A DNA stretch of 64,000 bases. Origin: Clostridia bacterium (lineage in GTDB: Bacteria; Bacillota; Clostridia; UBA1381). Shown here in pieces: positions 1-5,843 of this stretch. The stretch's first letter is position 1. Every line of letters begins with the position of its first letter. The stretch covers positions 310,001-374,000 of the forward strand of contig JAGASE010000001.1 in assembly GCA_017621875.1 (NCBI GenBank). Direction: 5' to 3'. The position numbers and the translations under genes are program-made. Below the pieces are notes generated by a model, which was given only the letters and a program-made list of their open reading frames with translations, ran no database searches and was not told where the DNA came from.

Positions 1-42
1 TGTAGCAAGCAGTCTGCAAGTATCGCAAAGCAGTATAGCAAT
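1..42. other. Left edge, end of an unseen upstream unit
   Basis: These bases precede a strong terminator and contain no start codon followed by a usable reading frame. In the third frame a TAG lies at 3-5, so an upstream plus-strand gene could end there, but this cannot be decided from the window. Confidence 0.3.
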
Positions 43-95
43 AAAACAACACTCTATATTTGAACAACAAAATGAAAAAAGAGTGTTGTTTTTTT
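43..95 (+). terminator. Rho-independent terminator of upstream unit
   Basis: AAAACAACACTC at 43-54 pairs perfectly with GAGTGTTGTTTT at 81-92, and the T run continues to about 95. The loop is long (26 bases). It ends whatever gene lies to the left and insulates the antiporter promoter. Confidence 0.75.
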
Positions 96-119
96 GTGAA
101 TATTTTGTCTAAAAAATCA

Positions 120-148
120 TTGAATTAATTATGCAAATGTGCTATAAT
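120..148 (+). promoter_or_regulatory. Sigma-A promoter of the antiporter gene
   Basis: TTGAAT at 120-125 and TATAAT at 143-148 are separated by 17 bases. The predicted transcription start is about 155, giving a short leader before the start codon at 192. Confidence 0.7.
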
Positions 149-191
149 ATAAAACGGTTTTGATTAAAAATAATAGAAAGAAGTGGAATTA

Positions 192-1484
192 ATGGATACA
201 TTATTATCAGTATCAATAGCACTATTGGCAGGACTTATTATGACGAGGGTGTTTAAGCCGTTAAAGCTTCCGTCAGTAACGGCATATCTGATTGCAGGAG
301 TGCTTATCGGACCTTATTGCATAGGTGCGTTGAATATTGACGGTGTCGGATTTACAACGGCAGAGGCGGTTGAAAGATTATCGCTGATTTCGGAGGTTGC
401 TCTTGGATTTATCGCATTTTCTATAGGAAATGAGTTCAGAGTGTCAGAACTAAAGCATACCGGTAAGCAAGCTTTGGTTATAGGCATTTTTCAGGCATTG
501 ACGGCTACTCTGTTAGTAGACTTGGCGTTATTTGCTGTTCATTTGATTATGCCGGATAAGCTGTCTGTTCCTCAGCTTTTGACGCTCGGTGCTATCGCAA
601 CCGCAACTGCACCTGCTGCAACGCTCATGGTTGTACGTCAGTATAAGGCGAAGGGACCTTTAACAAGTCTTTTGCTTCCTATTGTTGCACTTGATGACGC
701 TGTAGGCTTAATAGTTTTTGCGGTTTCGTTTGGTATCGCCAAAACTCTTATGCTCGGCTCTGTAGATATGGTGTCTATTATAGTTAATCCGATCGTGGAG
801 ATTGTCTGCTCTTTGACGTTGGGTGCAATAATGGGCTGGGTTCTTACTCAGCTTGAAAAGCTGTTTAACTCAAACACCAACCGACTTAATCTCACCATTG
901 GTATTGTATTTTTAACAGCATCACTGTCTATGCTTGATTTTAATATCGGACCTGTGCATATCAGCTTTTCATCACTGCTTGTCTGCATGATGCTCGGAAC
1001 GGTATTCTGCAATATCTGTCCGCTGTCACATGATTTGATGGCAGCTTCCGATAAATGGACCTCTCCGCTTTTTGCTCTTTTCTTTGTTGTAAGCGGTGCA
1101 GAGCTTGAGCTTAGCGTATTTGCGGATTGGGCGATTGTATTTATAGGTGCGGTTTATATAATTTTCCGCTCGTTGGGAAAATATTGGGGTGCTTTTATAA
1201 GTGCAAAGGCAACAAAATGCGAGCCGAAGATTTCAAAATATCTCGGAATTACACTTCTTCCGCAGGCGGGTGTGGCACTCGGAATGTGTGCTACAGCAAT
1301 GCAGCTGGGTGAAGAAGGACGTCTTATCAGAAACATCACATTGTTTGCGGTATTGATTTACGAGCTGGTAGGTCCGCTTTTAACGAAGCAGGCATTGACT
1401 GCTGCAGGAGATATCAAGCCTATGTCCGATGAGGTTAAGCAGCGTCGCCAGACTAAGCTTGAGCAGGCTAAAAATAAACAGTAA
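192..1484 (+). CDS. Cation:proton antiporter (CPA2/NhaP-like family)
   Basis: Integral membrane protein of 430 residues built almost entirely of hydrophobic segments, with the family's opening pattern: a short first helix, then KPLKLPSVTAYLIAGVLIGP, typical of monovalent cation/proton exchangers. Such proteins swap Na+ or K+ for protons to control cytoplasmic pH and salt. The ATG at 192 is preferred to the in-frame GTG at 183, because AGAAGTGG sits five bases upstream of the ATG. It has its own promoter and a terminator at 1526-1555, so it is probably monocistronic. The soluble C-terminus is short and I see no TrkA/RCK regulatory domain. Ion specificity cannot be read from the sequence. Confidence 0.85.
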   Translation: MDTLLSVSIALLAGLIMTRVFKPLKLPSVTAYLIAGVLIGPYCIGALNIDGVGFTTAEAVERLSLISEVALGFIAFSIGNEFRVSELKHTGKQALVIGIFQALTATLLVDLALFAVHLIMPDKLSVPQLLTLGAIATATAPAATLMVVRQYKAKGPLTSLLLPIVALDDAVGLIVFAVSFGIAKTLMLGSVDMVSIIVNPIVEIVCSLTLGAIMGWVLTQLEKLFNSNTNRLNLTIGIVFLTASLSMLDFNIGPVHISFSSLLVCMMLGTVFCNICPLSHDLMAASDKWTSPLFALFFVVSGAELELSVFADWAIVFIGAVYIIFRSLGKYWGAFISAKATKCEPKISKYLGITLLPQAGVALGMCATAMQLGEEGRLIRNITLFAVLIYELVGPLLTKQALTAAGDIKPMSDEVKQRRQTKLEQAKNKQ

Positions 1485-1525
1485 TAAAAAATGGAGTTAC
1501 TATAAGGTGTACTCTTAAGGACAGT

Positions 1526-1555
1526 AAACGGAGCAGTGATTTTCACTGCTCCGTT
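1526..1555. terminator. Bidirectional terminator between convergent genes
   Basis: AAACGGAGCAGTGA pairs with TCACTGCTCCGTTT around a two-base loop. It serves the antiporter on the plus strand and the RAYT gene on the minus strand. The RAYT stop codon (1543-1545) lies inside the hairpin arm. Confidence 0.75.
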
Positions 1556-2064
1556 TCGCTATTATAGAAACAATCGTTTTCCCATCTTATCACATTTGTA
1601 TCTATATATTCCCATATCATCTGGTAATCTTTCTCACCACGAATGATATGGTCGTGGTATGAGCGTTGCCATATTTTTTCCTTATCTGTATTATGTATCT
1701 TTTTTGATACATTCATTTTTAGAAATCCCATCATTTTATCGATAACAGAACGGTGGTATTGTAGGGGCGATTCACGAATCGCCCGTTTTTCATCATTGTA
1801 AATTTCTATAATCAAATGAATATGATTTGGCATAATAACATATTTAGGAATTGACACATTAAACCTGTCGGGCAATATTTCAATAATTTGTTCTACCAAT
1901 TCCCCGCACTGCGTTAATTTATTTTCGGGCGATACGTGAATCGCCCCTACGATATTTGAAAACAAACATTTTCTGTTATGTGTACATATCGTAATAAAAT
2001 ATGCACCATTTTGTGAATAATCATATCCTTTTAATCTTGTTAGCTTGCGTTTGGGCAAATTCAT
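1543..2064 (-). CDS. RAYT / IS200-type transposase (REP-associated tyrosine transposase)
   Basis: Protein of 173 residues of the Y1 transposase superfamily. It shows the N-terminal YFITICTHNRKCLF motif, the metal-binding HIH in KYVIMPNHIHLIIEI (HUH-type motif), and a C-terminal SYHDHIIRGEKDYQMIWEYI segment that should carry the catalytic tyrosine. RAYTs are single-copy enzymes that act on short REP palindromes rather than on full insertion sequences. Two REP palindromes lie inside this reading frame (1761-1786 and 1927-1950), translated as KRAIRESPLQ and VGAIHVSPEN. GAGGAA precedes the ATG. The gene lies nine bases behind the XRE gene and is probably cotranscribed with it. Base composition is more AT-rich than the housekeeping genes. 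Confidence 0.85.
   Translation of the reverse strand: MNLPKRKLTRLKGYDYSQNGAYFITICTHNRKCLFSNIVGAIHVSPENKLTQCGELVEQIIEILPDRFNVSIPKYVIMPNHIHLIIEIYNDEKRAIRESPLQYHRSVIDKMMGFLKMNVSKKIHNTDKEKIWQRSYHDHIIRGEKDYQMIWEYIDTNVIRWENDCFYNSETEQ
1761..1786. repeat. REP-like palindrome inside the RAYT gene, copy 1
   Basis: Contains GGGCGATTCACGAATCGCCC at 1765-1784, a palindrome with nine-base arms, preceded by GTAGG. It is read in frame by the RAYT gene. The same unit recurs at 1927-1950 and 3308-3331. Confidence 0.85.
1927..1950. repeat. REP-like palindrome inside the RAYT gene, copy 2
   Basis: GGGCGATACGTGAATCGCCC at 1927-1946 followed by CTAC. It differs by one base in the left arm from the other copies, which slightly breaks the hairpin. 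It is also translated in frame by the RAYT gene. Confidence 0.8.
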
Positions 2065-2073
2065 AAATATTCC

Positions 2074-2316
2074 TCATTTTATTTCCTGTTCAAGATTTTT
2101 GAAATCATCTGTATTAAAGAACTCTATCAATGATATACCTAATCCGTCACAGAGCATCTTTAATGTTATTATTCCGGGATTTTGACTTTTCCCGTATAGA
2201 ATATTTTTAATCGTTGACGGAGCAACTCCTGATTCTGTTGCTAACTTATTTATTGTAATTCTTTTTTCTTCACATAAAGATAATATTCTGTTTTTAACAG
2301 TTGTATAAGTATCCAT
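2074..2316 (-). CDS. XRE-family helix-turn-helix regulator
   Basis: Small DNA-binding protein of 80 residues. Residues 8-65 form one Cro/C1-type HTH domain (ITINKLATESGVAPSTIKNI covers helices 2 and 3), and no effector domain follows. GAGGTAGG precedes the ATG. It is divergent from the stalk-domain gene at 2441 and directly upstream of the RAYT gene. A perfect nine-base direct repeat spaced 21 bases apart straddles the divergent promoter, which makes autoregulation and control of 2441 plausible (inference). Confidence 0.85.
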   Translation of the reverse strand: MDTYTTVKNRILSLCEEKRITINKLATESGVAPSTIKNILYGKSQNPGIITLKMLCDGLGISLIEFFNTDDFKNLEQEIK

Positions 2317-2365
2317 TTTCCTACCTCATATAAACTTTATATAGATAAATTATAGTCTGTTAGTA

Positions 2366-2404
2366 TTGACAAAGTAGGCTATATATGATACAATATAGGC
2401 TATA
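2366..2404 (+). promoter_or_regulatory. Sigma-A promoter with direct-repeat operator
   Basis: TTGACA at 2366-2371 and TACAAT at 2389-2394 are 17 bases apart and point to the gene at 2441. TAGGCTATA occurs at 2375-2383 inside the spacer and again at 2396-2404 just behind the -10, a period of 21 bases (two helical turns). This fits an operator for a dimeric repressor such as the adjacent XRE protein; that link is inference. Confidence 0.65.
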
Positions 2405-2440
2405 AAAAGACTTTTGTGCTAATTAGGAGGTAAAAATCAA

Positions 2441-3229
2441 ATGAAAAAGAGATTACAAGGATTAATTGCAGGTATGCTGATTGGTGCTATGTTGACAAGT
2501 GGAGTGGTGTTCGCAAAACAAATCAGTGAAACAGCAGAATTATTTTACAACAACATCAAAATTTACATTGATGGTGGAGAAATTGTACCAAAAGATGCAA
2601 ACGGAAATGTGGTTGAACCATTTACAATGAATGGAACAACTTATTTACCTGTTCGAGCTATTTCTAATGCATTTGGAAAAGATGTTGAATGGGACGGAGC
2701 AACACAGAGCGTTTATATTGGCAAAAAAGACCAAACAAAGCCGGATAATTATTTGCACAAGATACAATATAATGATTATAAAGAAGCTGATAGTTATAAT
2801 GATTTTACAATTATCAACGGCAAAATAATAGATTATAGTAATAACGAATATACTAACGGATTACTTTTTTATACCAGAAATCAAATGTGGAGAGGAGAAA
2901 TAGAAGGCGATGAAAATGATTCAGATTGCATTATATATTATCCTTTAAATGGTCAATACAAAAATTTAAAGGGGAAAATTGTTTTGCCAAAGAAATATTT
3001 TGTATCATCGTGGGAAGATAACGAAGAATGTTCTTCGGCTCCTACGGATATTTATTTTTATGGTGACGGAAAACTTATATATAGAGCAAATTCAGTTACT
3101 TCGTCTATGCCTTTTAGTTTTGACATAGACGTATCAGGAGTAAATCAATTGCATATAAAAGTTAAAGCACAAATGGGATATCCTTCTGTTGCATATGTAG
3201 CTCTCACAGATTTAGCTCTATACAAATAA
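2441..3229 (+). CDS. Secreted stalk-domain protein with NPCBM-like C-terminus
   Basis: Protein of 262 residues with a signal peptide (KKR, then a hydrophobic core ending near FAKQ, residues 1-26). Residues 38-95 form a copper-amine-oxidase N-terminal type stalk domain (FTMNGTTYLPVRAISNAFGK, then VEWDGATQSVYIG). The rest, about 105-262, resembles NPCBM-like sugar-binding domains, with the ending LHIKVKAQMGYPSVAYVALTDLALY. It probably acts outside the cell, in wall or polysaccharide contact. AGGAGG precedes the ATG. The gene is clearly AT-rich compared with the core genes and sits in the accessory pocket, so horizontal acquisition is plausible. No enzyme motif was seen. Confidence 0.75.
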   Translation: MKKRLQGLIAGMLIGAMLTSGVVFAKQISETAELFYNNIKIYIDGGEIVPKDANGNVVEPFTMNGTTYLPVRAISNAFGKDVEWDGATQSVYIGKKDQTKPDNYLHKIQYNDYKEADSYNDFTIINGKIIDYSNNEYTNGLLFYTRNQMWRGEIEGDENDSDCIIYYPLNGQYKNLKGKIVLPKKYFVSSWEDNEECSSAPTDIYFYGDGKLIYRANSVTSSMPFSFDIDVSGVNQLHIKVKAQMGYPSVAYVALTDLALYK

Positions 3230-3250
3230 TGTCCTGCACTTTAACAAGCA

Positions 3251-3273
3251 GGGAAAATGTATATTACATTTTC
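3251..3273 (+). terminator. Hairpin after the stalk-domain gene
   Basis: GGAAAATGTA and TACATTTTCC pair around TAT. There is no clear T run behind it, so it may be an RNA-stabilising hairpin or a weak terminator. Confidence 0.35.
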
Positions 3274-3307
3274 CAATGATTTAGGATAATCCTAAAACCT
3301 TAAAAAC

Positions 3308-3331
3308 GGGCGATTCGTGAATCGCCCCTAC
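3308..3331. repeat. Intergenic REP-like palindrome
   Basis: GGGCGATTCGTGAATCGCCC at 3308-3327 followed by CTAC. Same unit as the two copies inside the RAYT gene, here lying between the stalk-domain gene and the four-helix-bundle gene. Confidence 0.85.
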
Positions 3332-3336
3332 GATAA

Positions 3337-3368
3337 AAGCCTGAAACGAGAATTATCGTTTCAGGCTT
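3337..3368 (-). terminator. Terminator of the four-helix-bundle gene
   Basis: AAGCCTGAAACGA pairs with CGTTTCAGGCTT. Read on the minus strand the stem is followed by a short T tract and lies just behind the stop codon at 3373. Confidence 0.65.
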
Positions 3369-3372
3369 ACTA

Positions 3373-3723
3373 TTATTTAGATTTAATTGTTTTTAGTGAT
3401 GAAATTAACATTCTGCGAATAGCGCCACATTCGCTTTGCATCTTCTTATATTTTTCTTCTTCGATACAATCTGTCTCAAATAGCAATTCTAACCAATACT
3501 CTGTTTCATAACACTCTTTTTGTGCTATTTCGAGTTTTGATATGAAATCGTTCTTGCTTTGAGCATATTGTGCTTCGTGAAGATTAGCACCTATCGAAGT
3601 CGCTGAACGCAATAATTGATTTACTAATACCGCTTCTTTGTGGCTTGATTTAATTTCTCTGCATAAGAAAACCATATCTTTTGCAAACTGTTTTGCTTTC
3701 TCCCTTAATACACTGGCTGCCAT
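3373..3723 (-). CDS. Four-helix-bundle protein (S23 / intervening-sequence / Avd-like family)
   Basis: Protein of 116 residues, all helical in pattern, with the family landmarks LLRSATSIGANLHEAQYAQS and FISKLEIAQKECYETEYWLE. Relatives are encoded within 23S rRNA intervening sequences, or act as Avd accessory proteins in diversity-generating retroelements; no reverse transcriptase or template repeat is present here. The ATG at 3723 is chosen because AGAGGTG lies six bases before it; the upstream in-frame GTG at 3732 overlaps that site. It has its own promoter (TTGAAA/TATAAT) and terminator, and a hairpin array begins immediately upstream of the promoter. Its molecular role is unknown. Confidence 0.8.
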   Translation of the reverse strand: MAASVLREKAKQFAKDMVFLCREIKSSHKEAVLVNQLLRSATSIGANLHEAQYAQSKNDFISKLEIAQKECYETEYWLELLFETDCIEEEKYKKMQSECGAIRRMLISSLKTIKSK

Positions 3724-3742
3724 CGATATCACCTCTGCGATT

Positions 3743-3771
3743 ATTATACTGTAATTTTACTACTTTTTCAA
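3743..3771 (-). promoter_or_regulatory. Sigma-A promoter of the four-helix-bundle gene
   Basis: On the minus strand TTGAAA (3771-3766) and TATAAT (3748-3743) are 17 bases apart. Confidence 0.7.
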
Positions 3772-3968
3772 GTGATATTCTGTACTTCGTACAGAGTGAT
3801 ATTTTTGATAAGTCAAAAGTGTTATTAAAACCTTTGGTTTTAGTGGTATTTTATTCGCCAATAAACTGCCGAAGGCAATACCACTGCGTAGCAATATCAC
3901 TTGCAAAGCAAATACCACTCGCCCAAAGGCGAATAAAACTGCCGAGTGTCCTTAGGAGCACTCGGCAT
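3769..3968. repeat. Array of short hairpins and GTGATAT/GTGGTAT boxes
   Basis: This 200-base noncoding stretch is a string of small palindromes: CTGTAC-TTC-GTACAG near 3780, GCCGAAGGC near 3870, GCGTAGC, TTGCAAAGCAA, TCGCCCAAAGGCGA near 3920, and TGCCGAGTG/CACTCGGCA at 3940-3967. They are linked by repeated GTGATAT, GTGGTAT and complementary ATATCAC/ATACCAC boxes. The whole can fold into a multi-branched structure. It abuts the -35 box of the four-helix-bundle gene. No reading frame is supported. The rest, 3969-4068, shows nothing recognisable. Confidence 0.6.
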
Positions 3969-4068
3969 ATGCTCCATTTTTTGTATTCTTTTAAATTAGT
4001 TTTCTGGATAATAAGAAATGCTGCAGCTCGTCGCCATAGGTGTGAAGCAAAGCTGTTTTTTTTGAAAA

Positions 4069-5436
4069 TTAATCTCCCAAAGCCTTATCGACCTGTATCA
4101 TAATAGCACATTCAATACGCTTTTTAAACAGCTCGCAGCCATATTCGTAAATGCCATTGATATCGCCGGTTGCATGATACGCATTTGCCGCACAGCCACC
4201 TGAACAATAGAGCTTTGCCCAGCAGTCCTTACATTCGCTCCGCGAGTAAACATTGCATTTTCTGAATTTTTCGCGAAGCTCAGTATTTGTAACTCCGTCC
4301 CAAACATTTCCCATACTGTACTTTTCATCGCCGACAAACTGATGACACGGATAAAATTCTCCCCATGGCGTTACGGCAAGGTACTCCGTACCCGAACCGC
4401 AGCCCGAAATCCTTTTATATATACAAGGACCGTTGGCAAGATCAATCATATAATGATAAAAGGTAAAGCCTCTACCTTCTTTTTCACGCTTAATCATTTC
4501 ATCTGCAAGGATTTCATATTGCTCAAAAAGCTTCGGCAAATCCTCCTCGGTAAGTGCATAAGGGTCGGACGGAGCACACACAACCGGCTCCATGCTAAGC
4601 TCGGAAAATCCCAAATCCGCCATATGTAAAATATCGCTCGTAAAATCGACGTTATTGTGTGTATATGTACCGCGGATATAATAGCTCTTGTCGCCTCTTT
4701 TTTTCACAAACTCTTGGAACTTCGGCACAATTATATCATAGCTGCCTCTTCCTTGATAATCGCGGCGAAGTTTGTCATGAACCTCTTTTCTTCCGTCAAG
4801 GCTTAAAACAACGTTGTTCATTTCCTTGTTGCAGAACTCTGTTACCTCGTCATCAAGCAGCATACCGTTGGTAGTTAAGGTAAAGCGGAACTTTTTGTTA
4901 TGCTCCTTTTCTAAGCTTCTTCCGTATGCAACAAGCTGCTTTACAACCTCCCAGTTCATAAGCGGCTCGCCGCCGAAAAAGTCCACCTCAAGGTTGGTTC
5001 TCGTTCCGGAATTTGCAACCAGAAAATCCAACGCCTGTTTTCCTACCTCAAAGCTCATCAAGGCTTTATCGCCCTGATATTTTCCCTGACTTGCAAAGCA
5101 GTAGCTGCAATTTAAGTTGCAGGTATGTGCAACGTGAAGACAAAGTGCCTTGACTACGTTATTTTTATTCTTCAAAATATCCGCCTTATCCTCATAGGAA
5201 TCCTCTGCAAAAAGCTGCTTTGAAGCCTTCAAAGCCTCAATCTCATCTATACACGATATTACGTCCTCCTCGGTAATACCACTGTATTTTTCCATGATGT
5301 TTTTGATAATTTCAGGTCTTTTACAGCTTTCATACATTCCTATAATATCGTAAGCGACCTCGTCCACAGCATGCACAGAGCCGCTTAAAACATCTATTAC
5401 TATGTTATATCCGTTTTGTTTATATTGATGTATCAT
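4069..5436 (-). CDS. scfB: SCIFF (six-cysteine peptide) radical SAM maturase
   Basis: Radical SAM/SPASM peptide maturase of 455 residues. An N-terminal RiPP-recognition-like region (about 1-90) is followed by the SAM cluster motif in HTCNLNCSYCFAS near residue 113, the FFGGEPLMNW segment, and a cysteine-rich SPASM tail (CGSGTEYLAVTPWGEFYPCH; then CNVYSRSECKDCWAKLYCSG). Characterised members form thioether cross-links in the SCIFF peptide. It is encoded 68 bases downstream of the precursor gene, the family's standard arrangement, with a hairpin between them. GGGAAAG precedes the ATG. Length and motifs are complete. Confidence 0.93.
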   Translation of the reverse strand: MIHQYKQNGYNIVIDVLSGSVHAVDEVAYDIIGMYESCKRPEIIKNIMEKYSGITEEDVISCIDEIEALKASKQLFAEDSYEDKADILKNKNNVVKALCLHVAHTCNLNCSYCFASQGKYQGDKALMSFEVGKQALDFLVANSGTRTNLEVDFFGGEPLMNWEVVKQLVAYGRSLEKEHNKKFRFTLTTNGMLLDDEVTEFCNKEMNNVVLSLDGRKEVHDKLRRDYQGRGSYDIIVPKFQEFVKKRGDKSYYIRGTYTHNNVDFTSDILHMADLGFSELSMEPVVCAPSDPYALTEEDLPKLFEQYEILADEMIKREKEGRGFTFYHYMIDLANGPCIYKRISGCGSGTEYLAVTPWGEFYPCHQFVGDEKYSMGNVWDGVTNTELREKFRKCNVYSRSECKDCWAKLYCSGGCAANAYHATGDINGIYEYGCELFKKRIECAIMIQVDKALGD

Positions 5437-5467
5437 ATTTCTTTCCCTGTTTTCTTTTACAATAAAT

Positions 5468-5492
5468 TTGCCGACTGAAATTCAGCCGGCAA
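5468..5492 (-). terminator. Intercistronic hairpin between scfA and scfB
   Basis: On the minus strand TTGCCGGCTGA pairs with TCAGTCGGCAA (one G-U) around ATT. The following bases are only moderately T-rich, so it is likely to act as a leaky terminator or RNA stabiliser, letting the precursor be made in excess over the enzyme (inference). Confidence 0.55.
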
Positions 5493-5504
5493 GCCTTGAT
5501 AAAT

Positions 5505-5768
5505 TTATCTGTTTTCACATGGCTGATTTGCCACACCGCATGAGGTTTTGCATGCTGACTGGCATGATGTCTGGCACTCGCCGCAGCCGCCCTCACAACT
5601 TGTTAAATTTCTTGTTGCCAAGGTTACAATTCTCTTTGTGCTTTCGCATGGCTGGTTTGCCACACCGCATGAGGTTTTGCATGCTGACTGGCATGATGTC
5701 TGGCACTCGCCGCAGCCACCCTCACAGCTTGTTAAATTCCTTGTATTAAGTGTCTGAATTCTGTTCAT
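5505..5768 (-). CDS. scfA: SCIFF ranthipeptide precursor, tandem duplicated
   Basis: Precursor of 87 residues, twice the usual length of about 45. Residues 1-44 and 45-87 are two copies of one SCIFF peptide with a 129-base period. Each has a leader-like start (RIQTLNTRN or RIVTLATRN) and an identical core with seven cysteines that includes CGECQTSCQSACKTSCGVAN. Across 34 codons (T9-E42 against T52-E85) I count five base differences, all synonymous. The peptide is the substrate of the downstream maturase. AAGGAG lies upstream of the ATG and a consensus promoter drives the gene. The SCG in each copy stands where I recall other family members having SCT. Confidence 0.93.
   Translation of the reverse strand: MNRIQTLNTRNLTSCEGGCGECQTSCQSACKTSCGVANQPCESTKRIVTLATRNLTSCEGGCGECQTSCQSACKTSCGVANQPCENR
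5516..5746. repeat. 129-base tandem repeat within scfA
   Basis: The two copies begin at 5516 and 5645 and match closely over about 100 bases before the leader parts diverge. They code for the two SCIFF units. Confidence 0.9.
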
Positions 5769-5804
5769 AAGAAAATACTCCTTTTTATAATATCCAATAT
5801 ATAC

Positions 5805-5833
5805 ATTATATAGTGTTTTTTTTCGCTTGTCAA
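5805..5833 (-). promoter_or_regulatory. Consensus sigma-A promoter of scfA
   Basis: On the minus strand TTGACA (5833-5828) and TATAAT (5810-5805) are 17 bases apart, a perfect consensus pair, suggesting strong transcription of the precursor. Confidence 0.8.
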
Positions 5834-5843
5834 GTAAAATGCA

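Noticed and set aside
3373-3968. Possible diversity-generating retroelement, because the four-helix-bundle protein resembles Avd
   Set aside because: No reverse transcriptase, template repeat or variable repeat is present in the window.
5516-5746. CRISPR-like repeat
   Set aside because: There are only two copies with a 129-base period and no spacers, and the repeat is coding.
5468-5749. Plus-strand frames opposite scfA that also show a duplication
   Set aside because: They are the mirror of the 129-base repeat; promoter, ribosome site and protein family all support the minus strand.
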